Of a stretch of 20,786 nucleotides of DNA, positions 1 through 5,958 are shown in pieces. How positions within the stretch are numbered: position 1 is the first letter of the stretch; each line of letters starts with the position of its first letter. The DNA is from a virus, in IMG/VR virus record IMGVR_UViG_3300024520_000582, positions 1-20,786 of that record; one strand, written 5' to 3'. The translations under genes were made by a program, and so were the position numbers. The notes beneath the pieces are model-generated. The model saw only the letters and a list, made by a program, of their open reading frames with translations, was not told where the DNA came from and did no database searches.

Positions 1-135
1 GATGATTGCCGCGATGCCGATCCAAAGAAGGTATTCGACTTTCTTATACTGGTACTCGCAGAAGTTGCGTAGCGTTGAATTGTTGTTATCCTTTACGATG
101 GAGCACTGGATGAAGCGCGTTGAATTGTTGCTCAT
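1..135 (-). CDS. Partial small membrane protein (N-terminal 45 residues)
   Basis: The frame opens with ATG at 135 and stays open to the window edge, so the C-terminus is missing. An AGGAG ribosome binding site (AGGAGAAATAAA then ATG) lies directly upstream at 136-148, which makes the start convincing. The visible protein begins with a polar stretch containing two NNST motifs, then a basic/aromatic segment (EYQYKKVEYLLW). It ends in a hydrophobic run (LLWIGIAAII) that looks like the start of a membrane helix. It is transcribed away from the rightward early operon and shares the 136-389 control region with it. I do not recognise the family. A small phage membrane protein, such as one for lysis control or superinfection exclusion, is only a guess. 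Confidence 0.65.
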   Translation of the reverse strand, partial: MSNNSTRFIQCSIVKDNNNSTLRNFCEYQYKKVEYLLWIGIAAII

Positions 136-244
136 TTTATTTCTCCTGGTTATTAAAAAGTAGCTCAGCCGAGGCGAGGTTAAATATATAAAAAGAAATC
201 GTAAGATTTAGTTTTCCTCGAAAGATCAACGGCGAGCGTGGTTT

Positions 245-273
245 ATAATAAGCTTTCAAAATATTTATAACAA
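245..273 (-). promoter_or_regulatory. Candidate leftward sigma70-type promoter
   Basis: On the minus strand a TTGTTA -35 box (plus 268-273) is separated by 17 bases from a TATTAT -10 box (plus 245-250). It lies in the divergent intergenic region and would give a leader of about 100 bases before the ATG at 135. The spacing is ideal, but the region is very AT-rich, so a chance match is possible. Confidence 0.4.
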
Positions 274-332
274 GTCTTTTAGTGTAGAAATACAATAATT
301 AGTTTTTTAATGACTTTCTTTTATTTTAGGCT

Positions 333-360
333 TTGATTTACTAATGACTTGAGTTATGAT
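333..360 (+). promoter_or_regulatory. Candidate rightward early promoter
   Basis: TTGATT (333-338) and TATGAT (355-360) are separated by 16 bases, a good match to a sigma70-type promoter. Transcription would start near 367, about 23 bases before the TTG start of the first early gene. Two copies of TAATGACTT occur here, at 308-316 and 342-350. The second lies in the promoter spacer, a suitable place for an operator. It would drive the rightward operon from 390. Confidence 0.5.
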
Positions 361-389
361 ATAGGACGACATAAACCAAGGAGTCGAAA

Positions 390-539
390 TTGAAAGAGCG
401 TAAGAAGATTAAAAAAACACCTATTAAATTCACTAGTGTAATGGTGAAGCAAAAAACAAAATCAAAGCTTATCTGTCTTCAAGATGAATTAGAGTTAGAT
501 AGCCAAGATCAAGTAATTAACTATTTATTAAACAAGTAA
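390..539 (+). CDS. Small ribbon-helix-helix-like protein, TTG start
   Basis: This 49-codon frame starts with TTG six bases after an AAGGAG ribosome binding site (378-383) and ends at TAA 537-539. The first ten residues are strongly basic (KERKKIKKT). They are followed by a beta-strand-like segment (FTSVMVKQ) and two predicted helices (KTKSKLICLQDELEL, then SQDQVINYLLNK). The pattern of a short strand, then TK..L..L..EL....SQD.VI.YLL, resembles ribbon-helix-helix DNA-binding proteins of phages and plasmids. As first gene after the divergent promoters it could be a transcriptional regulator, possibly acting on the repeats at 308-350. The TTG start and small size make it easy to miss. The family assignment rests on pattern only. 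Confidence 0.6.
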   Translation: MKERKKIKKTPIKFTSVMVKQKTKSKLICLQDELELDSQDQVINYLLNK

Positions 540-554
540 AAAACTGGAGATAGC

Positions 555-815
555 ATGAAAATAATTATAAACGAACGATTCAAAGTAGAATGCAAAGACG
601 GATCAAACTACAACCTAATAGAGACGTCAATGACTCAGCCTAAAGGTGGCAAAGAAGGAAAGCTGACCGATAAGGTGCTAGGACATTTCGGCAGCACGTT
701 TGGAGCTCTAAAAGCTTATGTTGATCGCAGGCTCGATGATTGCGGGAAAGTTGAGGAAGTTAAGAATCACATTGATTCAGTTGTTGAAGAACTGAAATTA
801 ATTTTAAGCAAGTAA
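555..815 (+). CDS. Small phage protein of unknown function
   Basis: This 86-residue protein starts at ATG 555 with GGAG at 546-549 and lies 15 bases after the preceding stop. It begins with a beta-like segment (MKIIINERFKVE). A glycine/lysine-rich middle follows, then a helix with LGHFGSTFGALKAYVDRRL and an acidic/hydrophobic C-terminal helix. I recall similar small proteins next to phage recombination genes, with a pattern of short N-terminal strands and a G-Y/F-x-S...AL helix. I cannot assign a family firmly. Its position just before the annealing protein gene suggests an accessory early function. No membrane segment or catalytic motif is visible. Confidence 0.7.
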   Translation: MKIIINERFKVECKDGSNYNLIETSMTQPKGGKEGKLTDKVLGHFGSTFGALKAYVDRRLDDCGKVEEVKNHIDSVVEELKLILSK

Positions 816-838
816 AAAAAAACAGGAGATAAGAGAAG

Positions 839-1453
839 ATGGAAAACTTAGTAAAGGCAATAAATAAAGCCGCTTTAGAATTACCGCTAATCGGTAAAAA
901 TGCAGATGTGGGTTTTGGTCGCAACACCTACAAAGGAACAACTTGGATGGACGTTGCAGGCGCATTTAATCCGATCCTACACAAGAATGGGCTCGCCATG
1001 ATTCCGATTGACTACGATGTAAAAACTACCATGACTGATTATGTAAATCAAAGCGGAAAGCCTGCTCTGCGTGTTTTTGTTGAAGTCAAAGGCAAGTATA
1101 AACTAATGCACTCAAGCGGTGAATTCATCGAGGTTGTAGGCTTAGGTCATGCGGTAGATAATCAAGACAAAGGAGCGGGTAAGGCTTGTACTTACTCGAT
1201 TAAAAACGCGCTTCTTTATGCGTTCACAGTCGCCGCAGGAATGGAAGACACTGAAGCAACTCATAGCGATGACTACGACCATGCACCGCAGAAAGTCACC
1301 CAAGCACAAGCACAAGAGCTCTTAGCGATATGCCAAACAAAGCCCTCACAAGCGGTTCAAGCCTGCCTAAATCACTTCGGCGCAAAGTCAACCGCTGAAG
1401 TGACCGCGGTTAATTACCAAGTCGTTAAAGATAGCTTGATAGGGCTTCAATAA
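839..1453 (+). CDS. erf: ERF-family single-strand annealing recombinase
   Basis: This is a 204-residue single-strand annealing protein, which pairs complementary ssDNA during phage recombination and replication. The diagnostic ERF region is at about residues 101-147: GLGHAVDNQDKGAGKACTYS, continuing into a helix (IKNALLYAF) and an acidic stretch (GMEDTEATHSDDYD). The N-terminal part has the expected strands and a WMDVAGAFNPILHKNGLAM segment. After about residue 150 a glutamine/alanine-rich linker leads to a small helical C-terminal region, as is common in ERF proteins. The start at ATG 839 has AGGAG at 824-828. The stop overlaps the next start as TAATG (1451-1455), so translation is coupled to the exonuclease. 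Length is typical of the family. Confidence 0.9.
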   Translation: MENLVKAINKAALELPLIGKNADVGFGRNTYKGTTWMDVAGAFNPILHKNGLAMIPIDYDVKTTMTDYVNQSGKPALRVFVEVKGKYKLMHSSGEFIEVVGLGHAVDNQDKGAGKACTYSIKNALLYAFTVAAGMEDTEATHSDDYDHAPQKVTQAQAQELLAICQTKPSQAVQACLNHFGAKSTAEVTAVNYQVVKDSLIGLQ

Positions 1454-2262
1454 TGGAACAGTTCAAAATACGTTGCTCTGCCATGTCTGAAATCATGGGA
1501 GCTCTCAAAGGTGGCTTGACTGAAACCCAGGCGAAGAACCTCGCAACGCTTGAAGCTAAAGAGAAGCGCACTGCTAAACAGGACGAGACTTGGCGCGATC
1601 TTCTTATTAAGCGCGATATGCCGAAAGAGTTGCCCAAGACTTGCGTTACTTACCTTGAGAAATGGGTGAAGGAAAAACATTTCAACTGGCGTAAAGATAT
1701 TGGACATATCGCCGCGGTAAAGAAAGGAAACATCTGCGAAGATGAAGCGATCTCGATGTTAATTGAAAATTATGGCTTGAGCTATAACGAGAAGAATGAA
1801 AAATTCTTTGAGAACGACTATATTTGTGGAACTCCCGACTTAATTTATCCCGACCGCGTTTATGATACAAAGTGCTCTGAGTCGCCCGACACGTTCCCAA
1901 TGTTTGAAGACTCGCCAATGAAGAGCTATAATTTTAATTACTGGTGCCAGGGGCAGGCATATATGGCGCTTACTGGAATACATTATTATTCTGTAGTCTA
2001 TGCCATGTGCAACACACCGGAAGAGCTTCTATCTAAGCAGATTTATAACGACTGTTTCACCCTCTCGCAAGAAGATAGAGAAGTCAAAGAGCTTGAGATA
2101 AGGATTAACCATAACTTCGATCATGTGCCTTTGCAGGATCGTTTAAAGCGGTTCGACTTCGCTTTTGAGCCAAAGTATATGGAGCACGTTTACGAACGCG
2201 TAAGGCTTTGCAGAAAATATATTGAATCAAACCTAATACCAAAACTAACAACGGAGAAGTAA
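1453..2262 (+). CDS. YqaJ/RecE-type phage recombination exonuclease (PD-(D/E)XK)
   Basis: This 269-residue nuclease probably resects DNA ends to give ssDNA for the adjacent ERF protein. Visible catalytic motifs are E96 in the helix with CEDEAI, D129 in CGTPDLI, D138-T-K140 in VYDTKC (the D/E-x-K motif), and Q166/Q168 in YWCQGQAYM. The order and spacing fit the YqaJ/lambda-exonuclease branch of the PD-(D/E)XK superfamily. The first residues (IRCSAMSEIMG) match the usual start, where the family recognises DNA ends. The start overlaps the ERF stop by one base. An insertion rich in K/E between about residues 25 and 75 is typical of phage members. A Cas4-type nuclease is less likely because no iron-sulphur cysteine cluster pattern is seen. 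Confidence 0.88.
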   Translation: MEQFKIRCSAMSEIMGALKGGLTETQAKNLATLEAKEKRTAKQDETWRDLLIKRDMPKELPKTCVTYLEKWVKEKHFNWRKDIGHIAAVKKGNICEDEAISMLIENYGLSYNEKNEKFFENDYICGTPDLIYPDRVYDTKCSESPDTFPMFEDSPMKSYNFNYWCQGQAYMALTGIHYYSVVYAMCNTPEELLSKQIYNDCFTLSQEDREVKELEIRINHNFDHVPLQDRLKRFDFAFEPKYMEHVYERVRLCRKYIESNLIPKLTTEK

Positions 2263-2265
2263 AAA

Positions 2266-2457
2266 ATGAAAGAATTAAAAGAAATCAACGCAATATCTAA
2301 AGGCATTGCATCAGATCACACTAAATTAAATGAACTCGAAAAAATCATGCTCGTTCTTTATCTTGGTGTTGAAATGGGAATGGAACTTGAAGGCGAATTA
2401 AACATAATGAAAGGTCAGTATCTACTGGCCTTAGAAGAAGAAAAGGAGAATAAGTAA
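2266..2457 (+). CDS. Small acidic helical protein, unknown
   Basis: This 63-residue protein starts at ATG 2266, three bases after the exonuclease stop, with GGAG at 2253-2256 inside the end of that gene. It is predicted to be almost all helix, with a hydrophobic middle (IMLVLYLGVEMGMEL) and a glutamate/lysine-rich end. The middle is probably an amphipathic helix rather than a membrane segment because acidic residues interrupt it. I do not recognise the family. Its place inside the recombination operon, between the exonuclease and the possible ssDNA-binding protein, suggests a small accessory role. Confidence 0.65.
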   Translation: MKELKEINAISKGIASDHTKLNELEKIMLVLYLGVEMGMELEGELNIMKGQYLLALEEEKENK

Positions 2458-2458
2458 T

Positions 2459-2812
2459 ATGTCACAAGAAAAAATCTATGTAGGCGGAGCAAAGGAAAAA
2501 ACTGGTAACTTCGGCGTTTTCCATAGCATCAGCTTTTCAGCCCAAGACGTAGCAACCCTTCAAGCGAATCTAAACGCTAAAGGATATGTAAATCTCAACA
2601 TGAATCAGAGACAAAGCCCAAGCCAGTACGGGCAAACGCATAGCCTTGTGATCGACACTTGGCAGCCAACTCCTCAAGGTCAAGCCACACAACAACCGCA
2701 ACAGTTCCAACAAGCGCCACAACAGTTCCAACAGGGCGCGCCGATTCCTCAAGAGTTTCAGCAGGTAGCCCAACAACCGCAACAGTTCCAACAACCCTAT
2801 CAGCAGAACTAA
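2459..2812 (+). CDS. Possible ssDNA-binding-like protein with glutamine-rich tail
   Basis: This 117-residue protein has two parts. Residues 1-70 look like a small beta-rich domain (KIYVGGAKEKTGNFGVFHSI, then KGYVNLNMNQR and YGQTHSLVID). Similar small proteins occur in phage replication/recombination operons, with the pattern ...YG...(V/I)S...L...KGYVNL....R..P..YG.TH. An OB-fold-like ssDNA-binding role is plausible but unproven. Residues from about 75 to the end are low-complexity Q/P/A/F repeats (QQFQQAPQQF and similar). That tail is longer and more repetitive than a normal SSB linker, and it lacks the acidic DDDIPF-like tip of bacterial SSB. GGAG precedes the ATG, and a terminator follows at 2828-2873. 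Confidence 0.7.
   Translation: MSQEKIYVGGAKEKTGNFGVFHSISFSAQDVATLQANLNAKGYVNLNMNQRQSPSQYGQTHSLVIDTWQPTPQGQATQQPQQFQQAPQQFQQGAPIPQEFQQVAQQPQQFQQPYQQN
2690..2794 (+). repeat. Direct repeats coding for the Q-rich tail
   Basis: A 24-base unit (core CAACCGCAACAGTTCCAACA) occurs perfectly at 2690-2713 and 2771-2794. A shorter third copy, CAACAGTTCCAACA, lies at 2720-2733. The units encode QQPQQFQQ-type peptides. Perfect identity at the DNA level suggests recent duplication or recombination and allows slippage that would change tail length. Confidence 0.8.
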
Positions 2813-2827
2813 CCCTCAACCAAAGAG

Positions 2828-2873
2828 CCCCCGCACAATAGCTGAGTCAAGTGACTCGCGGCGGGTTTCTTTT
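2828..2873 (+). terminator. Candidate rightward terminator after the Q-rich gene
   Basis: An outer CCCGC (2830-2834) pairs with GCGGG (2861-2865). Inside is a second hairpin, GAGTC (2844-2848) with GACTC (2853-2857) and loop AAGT. TTTCTTTT follows at 2866-2873. The nested stem plus T-rich tail fits an intrinsic terminator 15 bases after the stop at 2812. The gene at 2908 would then depend on readthrough or its own weak promoter. Confidence 0.6.
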
Positions 2874-2907
2874 AGCTAATTTTAAATAATAATGGAGATA
2901 TAAAACG

Positions 2908-3111
2908 ATGAGTAAAGAAACCGAAATGGAATATGTAAAATCAAAAATAGATAAAGAAGGTATGTGGTATTGCTTTGATGGATACTCAGATTTTAGAGAT
3001 ATTGAAGATAGCCGATTCCATGAACTTAGAATAGCTTTCTGTGAAGCGGGCGAAGCATTAACTGATTATGTAGAAGAGGATAGGGCAAAAAAAGCACTCA
3101 GTTTTAAGTGA
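2908..3111 (+). CDS. Small conserved-looking phage protein, unknown
   Basis: This 67-residue protein starts at ATG 2908 after a GGAGATAT ribosome binding site. Its middle (KIDKEGMWYCFDGYSDFRDI, then a helix with FHELRIAF and ALTDYVEE) is strongly patterned. It resembles short acidic phage proteins with a YCFDGYSDF-type core, but I know no function for them. It is the last gene of the rightward operon, separated from it by the terminator at 2828-2873. Its last codons (KALSFK and the stop) are also the stem, loop and T-run of the leftward late terminator at 3087-3117, so coding and termination signals constrain each other there. Confidence 0.72.
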   Translation: MSKETEMEYVKSKIDKEGMWYCFDGYSDFRDIEDSRFHELRIAFCEAGEALTDYVEEDRAKKALSFK

Positions 3112-3117
3112 GTGCTT
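3087..3117 (-). terminator. Intrinsic terminator of the leftward late operon
   Basis: On the minus strand AAGCACTCA (plus 3109-3117) and TGAGTGCTT (plus 3092-3100) form a perfect 9-bp stem around an 8-base loop. A run of seven T's follows (plus 3087-3093), whose last two also pair in the stem. This is a textbook rho-independent terminator for leftward transcription, lying 77 bases past the last late gene stop (3194). It lies within the 3' end of the convergent gene 2908-3111. The plus-strand reading has the same stem but no T-run. Confidence 0.85.
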
Positions 3118-3193
3118 CCAAAACGACTTATTAGGAGATAAGAAGAGGCTGAATAGCCAGTGTGTTTTGTTTACTTTAATACGTGACTAGTCT

Positions 3194-3415
3194 TTAGTCA
3201 AATAACCTCTGAAGAAACGTTTTAAACCGCCCTAATTCGGGATTGAGTTTGAAGCGTTTTTTTGATTTCCGCATAATTTTATAAAACTCGTTTGAAGTTA
3301 AGCCTATATCAAACTCTTCGCCGTTGGGAAACTCAACGGAAAAACAAATGTATTTATCTGCCTCATTCCATCTAGGGAGATGATTCTTTATTAACTGCGG
3401 TTTTCCGTGACTCAT
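3194..3415 (-). CDS. Small basic protein at the end of the late operon, unknown
   Basis: This 73-residue protein starts at ATG 3415, one base after the stop of the lipoprotein gene (TAAtATG), with a weak AAAGG ribosome binding site. It has a beta-like core (YICFSVEFPNGEEFDIGL) and a basic C-terminal helix (KIMRKSKKRFKL, then FKTFLQRLF). No family is recognised. It is the last gene before the late terminator at 3087-3117. Confidence 0.65.
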   Translation of the reverse strand: MSHGKPQLIKNHLPRWNEADKYICFSVEFPNGEEFDIGLTSNEFYKIMRKSKKRFKLNPELGRFKTFLQRLFD

Positions 3416-3416
3416 A

Positions 3417-3887
3417 TTATTTACCTTTCTTTTTAGCGTCCCAAATCATCCATAACTGTGCAACCTGGTAAAGTCCTAAACCTACCGCTGAAACTATTGC
3501 TATTTCCTTGCCGTAGTATCCGCTTGCGAAACCTACTGAGCCAAGAAACAACCCTGCCGTAGAATGGTTATGACCTGGCGCATAGATACCAATAAGAATA
3601 ATTGCCAAGCCTAAGCCAAAGCAAATCTTAGGCGCGTGGGACTCGATCCAGTTAGGTTTATTTTCAAGCTTGTTCAATCGCTCATTAATAGCCTTAAAAT
3701 CGTCCTTAACAGAATCTTTTAAGACTATTATCTTATCTGCTCTTGGCTTCGCTGCGGGGAACTCTTCGCCTATTGCCTTAGCCTCAAATCCGATTCCCGC
3801 TAGTTTATCGCCTGTGCCTTTGTCATCGGGCGCGGTGCTAGTTGATCCACACCCGACAAGTAAGGATATTAAAAGAAGGAGTTTCAT
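3417..3887 (-). CDS. Lipoprotein with coiled coil and C-terminal membrane segments
   Basis: The 156-residue product starts MKLLLLISLLVGCGSTS, a clear lipoprotein signal peptide with lipobox LVGC and acylated Cys13. A charged, coiled-coil-like region follows at about residues 45-75 (KDSVKDDFKAINERLNKLEN). Two to three hydrophobic segments come next, at about 86-101, 109-124 and 129-149, then a basic end (KKKGK). I choose ATG 3887 because it overlaps the upstream stop as ATGA. A GTG at 3896 would add three residues and spoil the signal peptide. A lipid anchor plus C-terminal membrane helices recalls unimolecular spanins, which have one helix, but here there are more. A lysis or envelope role is an inference. 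Confidence 0.78.
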   Translation of the reverse strand: MKLLLLISLLVGCGSTSTAPDDKGTGDKLAGIGFEAKAIGEEFPAAKPRADKIIVLKDSVKDDFKAINERLNKLENKPNWIESHAPKICFGLGLAIILIGIYAPGHNHSTAGLFLGSVGFASGYYGKEIAIVSAVGLGLYQVAQLWMIWDAKKKGK

Positions 3888-4645
3888 GCTTCGCACTCGA
3901 TGTGAGCTGATCCTGTGAATGCAATATCAGTAGGCGTTATAGTGTTAATGCCTGTCTGATCTGTGAACTCTTGACCTATGAATCCTGCATGGTTGTACTG
4001 TGGAGAAGCCAGTATGCAGTCGTCTTTCATGTCTTGGGTATACAGTTCGTAGCATTTAGATACTAGACCATTGAGTAGAAGTTTTTCATCTGTAGTTAAT
4101 ATTCTGTCAAATATTTCAACTTTGAACAAATCCCCGTTGAAGGGGATGGGTTCAGAGCTAGCCGTGCCCGTTGCCCCTACAAGCAGTCTAGAGCCACTAA
4201 CCGACCCCGTAGAACTTGGAATGCCCGTTGTGGCGTTCAATTTCTGTACTCTATTTATTTCCATATTAATAAAAGTGCTAGCTGAATATTCCATCAGTAT
4301 ATGATAATCAGTGTCAATTTCAATAGATCCTGCGGTAGTATACTTATCCCCGCTACCTGTCACCTGTGCCCTCATTGAGCCATCTGTATTTACATATATG
4401 TTAACGACTGAACCTGTCCCAACCAACGCCTCTGATACCACCGCTACTTGTGACAAGGTGGATAGGTTGAATCTAGCCGAGATGGTTAGTGCTGTTCTAT
4501 TGGATAATAGTGTACCATTTGTAACTTCTGCGTGAGATGTTGAACCATTAAAGTTCGCCACGTTAGCGGGAAAGATTTCAGTTCCCCCGCCCCATAAAGA
4601 CGCATTATATTTATTAAATCCTAATCCTGTTCCAAATCTGCTCAT
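3884..4645 (-). CDS. LamG-like (concanavalin-fold) tail or receptor-binding protein
   Basis: This 253-residue protein has a LamG/concanavalin-like jelly-roll pattern at about residues 28-190. FNGSTSHAEV is followed by strands TALTISARFNL, GSVVNIYV, YHILMEYSAS, INMEINRVQK, GSRLLVGA and PFNGDLFKVEIFDRIL, with the closing TTDEKLLLNG that marks such domains in phage proteins. These folds often bind carbohydrate. A C-terminal part of about 60 residues (CYELYTQD to the end) is unassigned. The glycine-rich N-terminus (FGTGLGFNKYNASLWGGG) may attach it to the tail. It follows other fibre-type genes and ends in an ATGA overlap with the lipoprotein gene. A receptor-binding or accessory fibre role is inferred. 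Confidence 0.72.
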   Translation of the reverse strand: MSRFGTGLGFNKYNASLWGGGTEIFPANVANFNGSTSHAEVTNGTLLSNRTALTISARFNLSTLSQVAVVSEALVGTGSVVNIYVNTDGSMRAQVTGSGDKYTTAGSIEIDTDYHILMEYSASTFINMEINRVQKLNATTGIPSSTGSVSGSRLLVGATGTASSEPIPFNGDLFKVEIFDRILTTDEKLLLNGLVSKCYELYTQDMKDDCILASPQYNHAGFIGQEFTDQTGINTITPTDIAFTGSAHIECEA

Positions 4646-4668
4646 TTTATGTCCTTTTTATTTATTTG

Positions 4669-5955
4669 TTATCTAGGATTCACTATAAAATATGAACCAA
4701 TCTCAGCAGTTACGTTTGTTGTGTCTGTTTCGTTTGCGACTTCCCAGAAGATATAATCATCTTGATCTAAATTAATATTTTTAACTATATTAAAAAATGC
4801 GACATCCCGAGAACCAACAAGCGCGTTTATTTGTCTTCGTTGAGTAAAAATATCTACATTTGAAGCGGCGGATGAATCATACTTTACGAGTTTTAAATCT
4901 ATTACGTCGTTTTGACCGCCGTCAATTATGAAGTCAGCTATAACAGTAAACTCTCTTGGATTGCTCCCCAAGTGCCTCAATTGACCTTCTGCGGGTGAAT
5001 CAAAGTGAGTCAATGATGATTCTGTATAAGTTCCATTCAAAGACTCAAAAACCCCTTGAGTATTAATAGCTGTCAATATCTCAGTTGTTAGCGTAGCCTC
5101 ACCACCTACAAATGTGTTCTTCATTCCGTTATTATCAGCCCAAGCGCAAGATAAATCAGATTCTGATATATTCGGCGTATAATTTGAATCGTCCGCATCA
5201 AAAGCGCCGTCTCTCGTCACTATGCAACCTTGCAATTGTAATGTGCTTGGGTTGGGAAAATTAACAGGCGCGAAATCCAATAACGACGCCAGGGTTGGAA
5301 GGTCTACATTTATGTCAGTTAAAAATCTGCTATTCATCTGAAATAAAGTTCCCGCCTTAAATAGTGGCTCAGTCATCGTTCCCGCTAAACTTCTTACGAT
5401 TGAAGTCGTGATCCTATAACCGCCAACCCATAAGCCATGCAAGGTCAAAGAGGGCGAACCGCCAAATCTACCTGTTCCCGTTTCTAATCCTTGGCGATAA
5501 TCATAAATATCTCCCAAGCTTGTGCAATCGTTATAATTAACCCGTATAAATTCAAAGGCATTAAATCCAGTTGCGTCATATAATTCATATACTTTAGAAG
5601 CCGCTCCAGTTACAGATATATGATAATCAGCGCCTAAGACATTTCCCGATCCTATTGCAATAGACTCAGATACAAACATCGTATAATTGTCTTCACTAGA
5701 AATTAAACCACTTACGTCGAATGAGTATCCTATTATAGTTATGCCACCGACAGGAACAACTATCTGAGTAGCGCCCATGTCAATAATACCATCAATAACG
5801 TAAACTTTCGTCGAATCAATAACGCCAAAGTCAGAAGCTTGTTTAACAATTATAGTTGTCTCGCTTAATTCCGCATTTATCGCGCTTATTGGCGTAAGGT
5901 CGGCAATTTGCTTTCCGCCGTTCATCACTCCATTTTGCAGGTCTCTTGTTATCAT
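4669..5955 (-). CDS. Tail fibre/spike-like protein, beta-rich
   Basis: This 428-residue protein begins at ATG 5955, three bases after the stop of the preceding gene. Residues 1-280 are beta-strand rich with short repeated turns (TKVYVIDGIIDMG, TQIVVPVGGITIIGYS), resembling the start of a parallel beta-helix spike. The last 140 residues (from about GGEATLTTEI) look like a compact jelly-roll head, with FTVIADFIIDGG, DVIDLKLVKYD, VAFFNIVKNINL, YIFWEVAN and a final strand SYFIVNPR. This matches the shape of phage receptor-binding tips, but I see no catalytic residues for a depolymerase. Its place between the modular fibre and the LamG-like protein supports a host-recognition role. Confidence is high for a tail appendage and low for its exact activity. 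Confidence 0.68.
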   Translation of the reverse strand: MITRDLQNGVMNGGKQIADLTPISAINAELSETTIIVKQASDFGVIDSTKVYVIDGIIDMGATQIVVPVGGITIIGYSFDVSGLISSEDNYTMFVSESIAIGSGNVLGADYHISVTGAASKVYELYDATGFNAFEFIRVNYNDCTSLGDIYDYRQGLETGTGRFGGSPSLTLHGLWVGGYRITTSIVRSLAGTMTEPLFKAGTLFQMNSRFLTDINVDLPTLASLLDFAPVNFPNPSTLQLQGCIVTRDGAFDADDSNYTPNISESDLSCAWADNNGMKNTFVGGEATLTTEILTAINTQGVFESLNGTYTESSLTHFDSPAEGQLRHLGSNPREFTVIADFIIDGGQNDVIDLKLVKYDSSAASNVDIFTQRRQINALVGSRDVAFFNIVKNINLDQDDYIFWEVANETDTTNVTAEIGSYFIVNPR

Positions 5956-5958
5956 TTT

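Larger units (their letters stand above)
136..389. promoter_or_regulatory. Divergent control region, no gene
   Basis: This 254-base stretch separates the leftward gene at 1-135 from the rightward operon. It is very AT-rich and holds both promoter candidates (245-273 minus, 333-360 plus), the two ribosome binding sites and direct repeats TAATGACTT at 308-316 and 342-350. No frame with a ribosome binding site was found inside it. It is the likely control point for the early genes. Confidence 0.55.

Noticed and set aside
196-209. Small hairpin AAATC-GTAA-GATTT in the divergent region
   Set aside because: Five AT-rich base pairs are too weak to claim as a terminator, although a short T-run follows on the minus strand.
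3131-3144. Strong AGGAGATAAGAAG ribosome-binding-like sequence in the convergent junction
   Set aside because: No start codon with a meaningful frame follows. It resembles the leader of the ERF gene and may be a remnant, but no gene can be supported.
3147-3158. GGCT-GAAT-AGCC hairpin as a rightward terminator
   Set aside because: Only four base pairs, and the following sequence is not a continuous T-run.
3417-3896. Lipoprotein start at GTG 3896
   Set aside because: It adds MRS before the signal peptide, while ATG 3887 gives an ATGA overlap and a clean lipoprotein signal.
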